From an uncultured Actinomycetes bacterium (GTDB taxonomy: Bacteria; Actinomycetota; Acidimicrobiia; Acidimicrobiales; Ilumatobacteraceae), in assembly GCA_903925985.1 (NCBI GenBank), contig CAIYHK010000103.1:1-20761 (forward strand): a DNA stretch of 20,761 nt, given 5' to 3'. The position numbers were made by a program, and so were the translations under genes. This document shows positions 19,427 through 20,761 of this stretch, piece after piece (position 1 is the first letter of the stretch; each line of letters begins with the position of its first letter). Under the pieces are notes generated by a model. The model had not been told where the DNA came from. It did no database searches and saw only the letters and a list, made by a program, of their open reading frames with translations.

Positions 19427-20761
19427 ATGAGCGGGTTTGACCTCACTCCCACGGCGATCACAGTTGCGGGTAGATACAAGCTCACCGAAGAGATTGGCTC
19501 CGGTGAAAGCTCAATGTATCTCGCCACAGATGTGCGCACATCAGAGCCAGTTGCAATTCAAGTGCGACCGGTTGGAGTTGCTGACGCTGCAACCGTGCTC
19601 GCGTTCCGAGAGGCAACTGAAAAGGCACGTACTTTTGATCACCCAGCGATGGTGAAAGTTTTTGATGCTGGCCTTGATGTGGTCGAAGGCGAACGAGTTT
19701 TCTTTATCGTGCTTGAGCACCTCTCTGGCGGGAGCCTGCGAGACATGCTGGACCGCGGAAGGCGTCTGACCCCCTCCCAGGCTTTGGTTGTTGGTTTGGA
19801 TGCCTGCCGGGCGCTGTCCTATGCCCATGCCCAGGGTGCAATTCACGGCGATTTGCGGCCCTCAGGCCTCCAATTCGGCCCCGATAGACGAGCACGACTC
19901 AGCGGTATTGGCCTTGCGATCCCAACAGCCTCGGGCAATCTCAACTTGGAGCGTGCCCGATACGCGGCACCCGAGATCGGGCGCGATGAACCTGCATCTG
20001 AGAAGTCCGATGTCTACAGCCTTGCTGTGATGCTCGTCGAAGCGATCACGGGTGAAGTTCCATTCGCCAGTGAATCGGTAACCGCAACGATGGCGAACAA
20101 GACCGATCGTCTTCTTCCGGTCAACGCGGACCTTGGACCACTTGCATCTGTGCTTGAACGCGCTGCACGACCTGAAGCAGACGATCGTTACACCGCACGC
20201 GAGTTTGGTGAGGCATTGGTTCAAGTTGCATCTTCACTGCCGAAGCCAACACCAATCGATGTAGCTGGGCAAGCAGTCGCTCCTGAAACGCTGGCAGTCT
20301 CAACACCTGCAACTCCAAGTGAACCATTGGCGCCGGTTGTTTCAATTACAGATGCAAAACCGATTGTCATCGGTGGTACCGGAGAGATTGAGCGCGGCGG
20401 GAGTCGCGTTACCGTCGGTGATGCCACACGAGTTGTTCGTGATCCAAGTGGTCCACTTGTGATTGGTGGCGCGAATGCAAACGTTTCCGAAACACCGGCG
20501 GCATCAGTTGCGCCCGTTCCTGAAAAACGTCGATTGGCGCTCAAGACCTTGATGGCGCTCGCAGCAGTGGCTGCAGTTATTGCTGCAGGACTCTTCACTT
20601 GGAACACGTGGCTCATTCCGGCACACGCTGTTCCATTGGTTAAAGGCAACACCGAAGCCGAAGCGCTGAACACACTTGCCTCATTGAAATGGGATATTGA
20701 GATCAGATCTGAGCGCAGTGACGACATTGAGGCGGGATCAGTGATTGGAACTGAGCCAGAG
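19427..20761 (+). CDS. PASTA-domain Ser/Thr kinase-like protein with degenerate catalytic motifs (pseudokinase), 3' truncated by window
   Basis: Membrane protein with the layout of PknB/PrkC-type cell-wall sensing kinases, 445 residues and still open at the window end. Kinase-like domain: residues about 17-270. Membrane helix: about 370-391. First PASTA repeat (peptidoglycan-binding type): about 402-445, starting VPLVKGNTEAEALNTL. Key catalytic residues are replaced: the ATP-binding Lys of VAIK is Gln45 (VAIQ, codon 19559-19561), the third Gly of the nucleotide loop is Ser29, and the metal-binding DFG is GIG at 160-162 (codon 160 at 19904-19906). The catalytic-loop Asp survives (HGD, Asp142), but the following Lys and Asn are Arg144 and Gly147. 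Fold-type residues such as APE (181-183) and SDVYSL remain. It is therefore probably inactive as a kinase and acts as a binding or scaffold sensor. ATG 19427 is the only plausible start. Confidence 0.9.
   Translation, partial: MSGFDLTPTAITVAGRYKLTEEIGSGESSMYLATDVRTSEPVAIQVRPVGVADAATVLAFREATEKARTFDHPAMVKVFDAGLDVVEGERVFFIVLEHLSGGSLRDMLDRGRRLTPSQALVVGLDACRALSYAHAQGAIHGDLRPSGLQFGPDRRARLSGIGLAIPTASGNLNLERARYAAPEIGRDEPASEKSDVYSLAVMLVEAITGEVPFASESVTATMANKTDRLLPVNADLGPLASVLERAARPEADDRYTAREFGEALVQVASSLPKPTPIDVAGQAVAPETLAVSTPATPSEPLAPVVSITDAKPIVIGGTGEIERGGSRVTVGDATRVVRDPSGPLVIGGANANVSETPAASVAPVPEKRRLALKTLMALAAVAAVIAAGLFTWNTWLIPAHAVPLVKGNTEAEALNTLASLKWDIEIRSERSDDIEAGSVIGTEPE

Noticed and set aside
19427..20761. 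Active PknB-type kinase
   Set aside because: First impression from the fold and PASTA domain, dropped because the ATP-binding Lys and the DFG Asp are both replaced.

Overview
The window looks like chromosomal core sequence of a compact, moderate-GC actinobacterium (Actinomycetota), quite possibly an aquatic member of the class Acidimicrobiia; the class-level guess is inference. The phylum call rests on four things seen here: an F-type ATP synthase tail followed downstream by murA, a MurA carrying Asp instead of the catalytic Cys, the gene order cysteine desulfurase - mnmA - MetE-like protein - ligA (the order I recall for mycobacterial Rv3025c, Rv3024c, Rv3015c and Rv3014c), and repeated TANNNT boxes about 6 nt before start codons, as expected for leaderless actinobacterial transcripts. 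No mobile element, CRISPR array, rRNA or tRNA was seen.

Layout. 1-2627: end of atpD, atpC, a short-chain dehydrogenase, then glpX on the opposite strand. 2661-6138: an S9-type peptidase, a two-repeat hypothetical protein, a C-terminal J-domain protein and a small alpha/beta hydrolase, all on the plus strand. 6127-7671: an MFS transporter (minus) with an unusual soluble N-terminal region. 7681-10371: murA, a tiny membrane protein on the minus strand, a NifU-type Fe-S protein and meaB. 10368-12600: a minus-strand operon of a methyltransferase, galT and a SRPBCC protein, joined by 4-nt overlaps. 12594-18827: cysteine desulfurase and mnmA (tRNA 2-thiouridine synthesis), a six-helix membrane protein on the minus strand, a stand-alone MetE-like metal-site protein and ligA. 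18839-20761: a membrane-anchored hypothetical protein (minus), and a PASTA protein whose kinase domain lacks key catalytic residues; it runs off the window end.

The most interesting gene is this last one, a predicted PASTA pseudokinase. The most interesting non-coding signal is the compact transcription architecture: convergent genes overlap or nearly touch, divergent genes have start codons separated by tens of bases or even overlapping, and many gene starts have an appropriately placed -10 box and no Shine-Dalgarno sequence. I found no obvious defence system, biosynthetic cluster or other multi-gene novelty; most of the window is housekeeping.

No stretch longer than about 105 bases lacks a gene. 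The largest gap, 19325-19426, holds two short inverted repeats and a candidate promoter.
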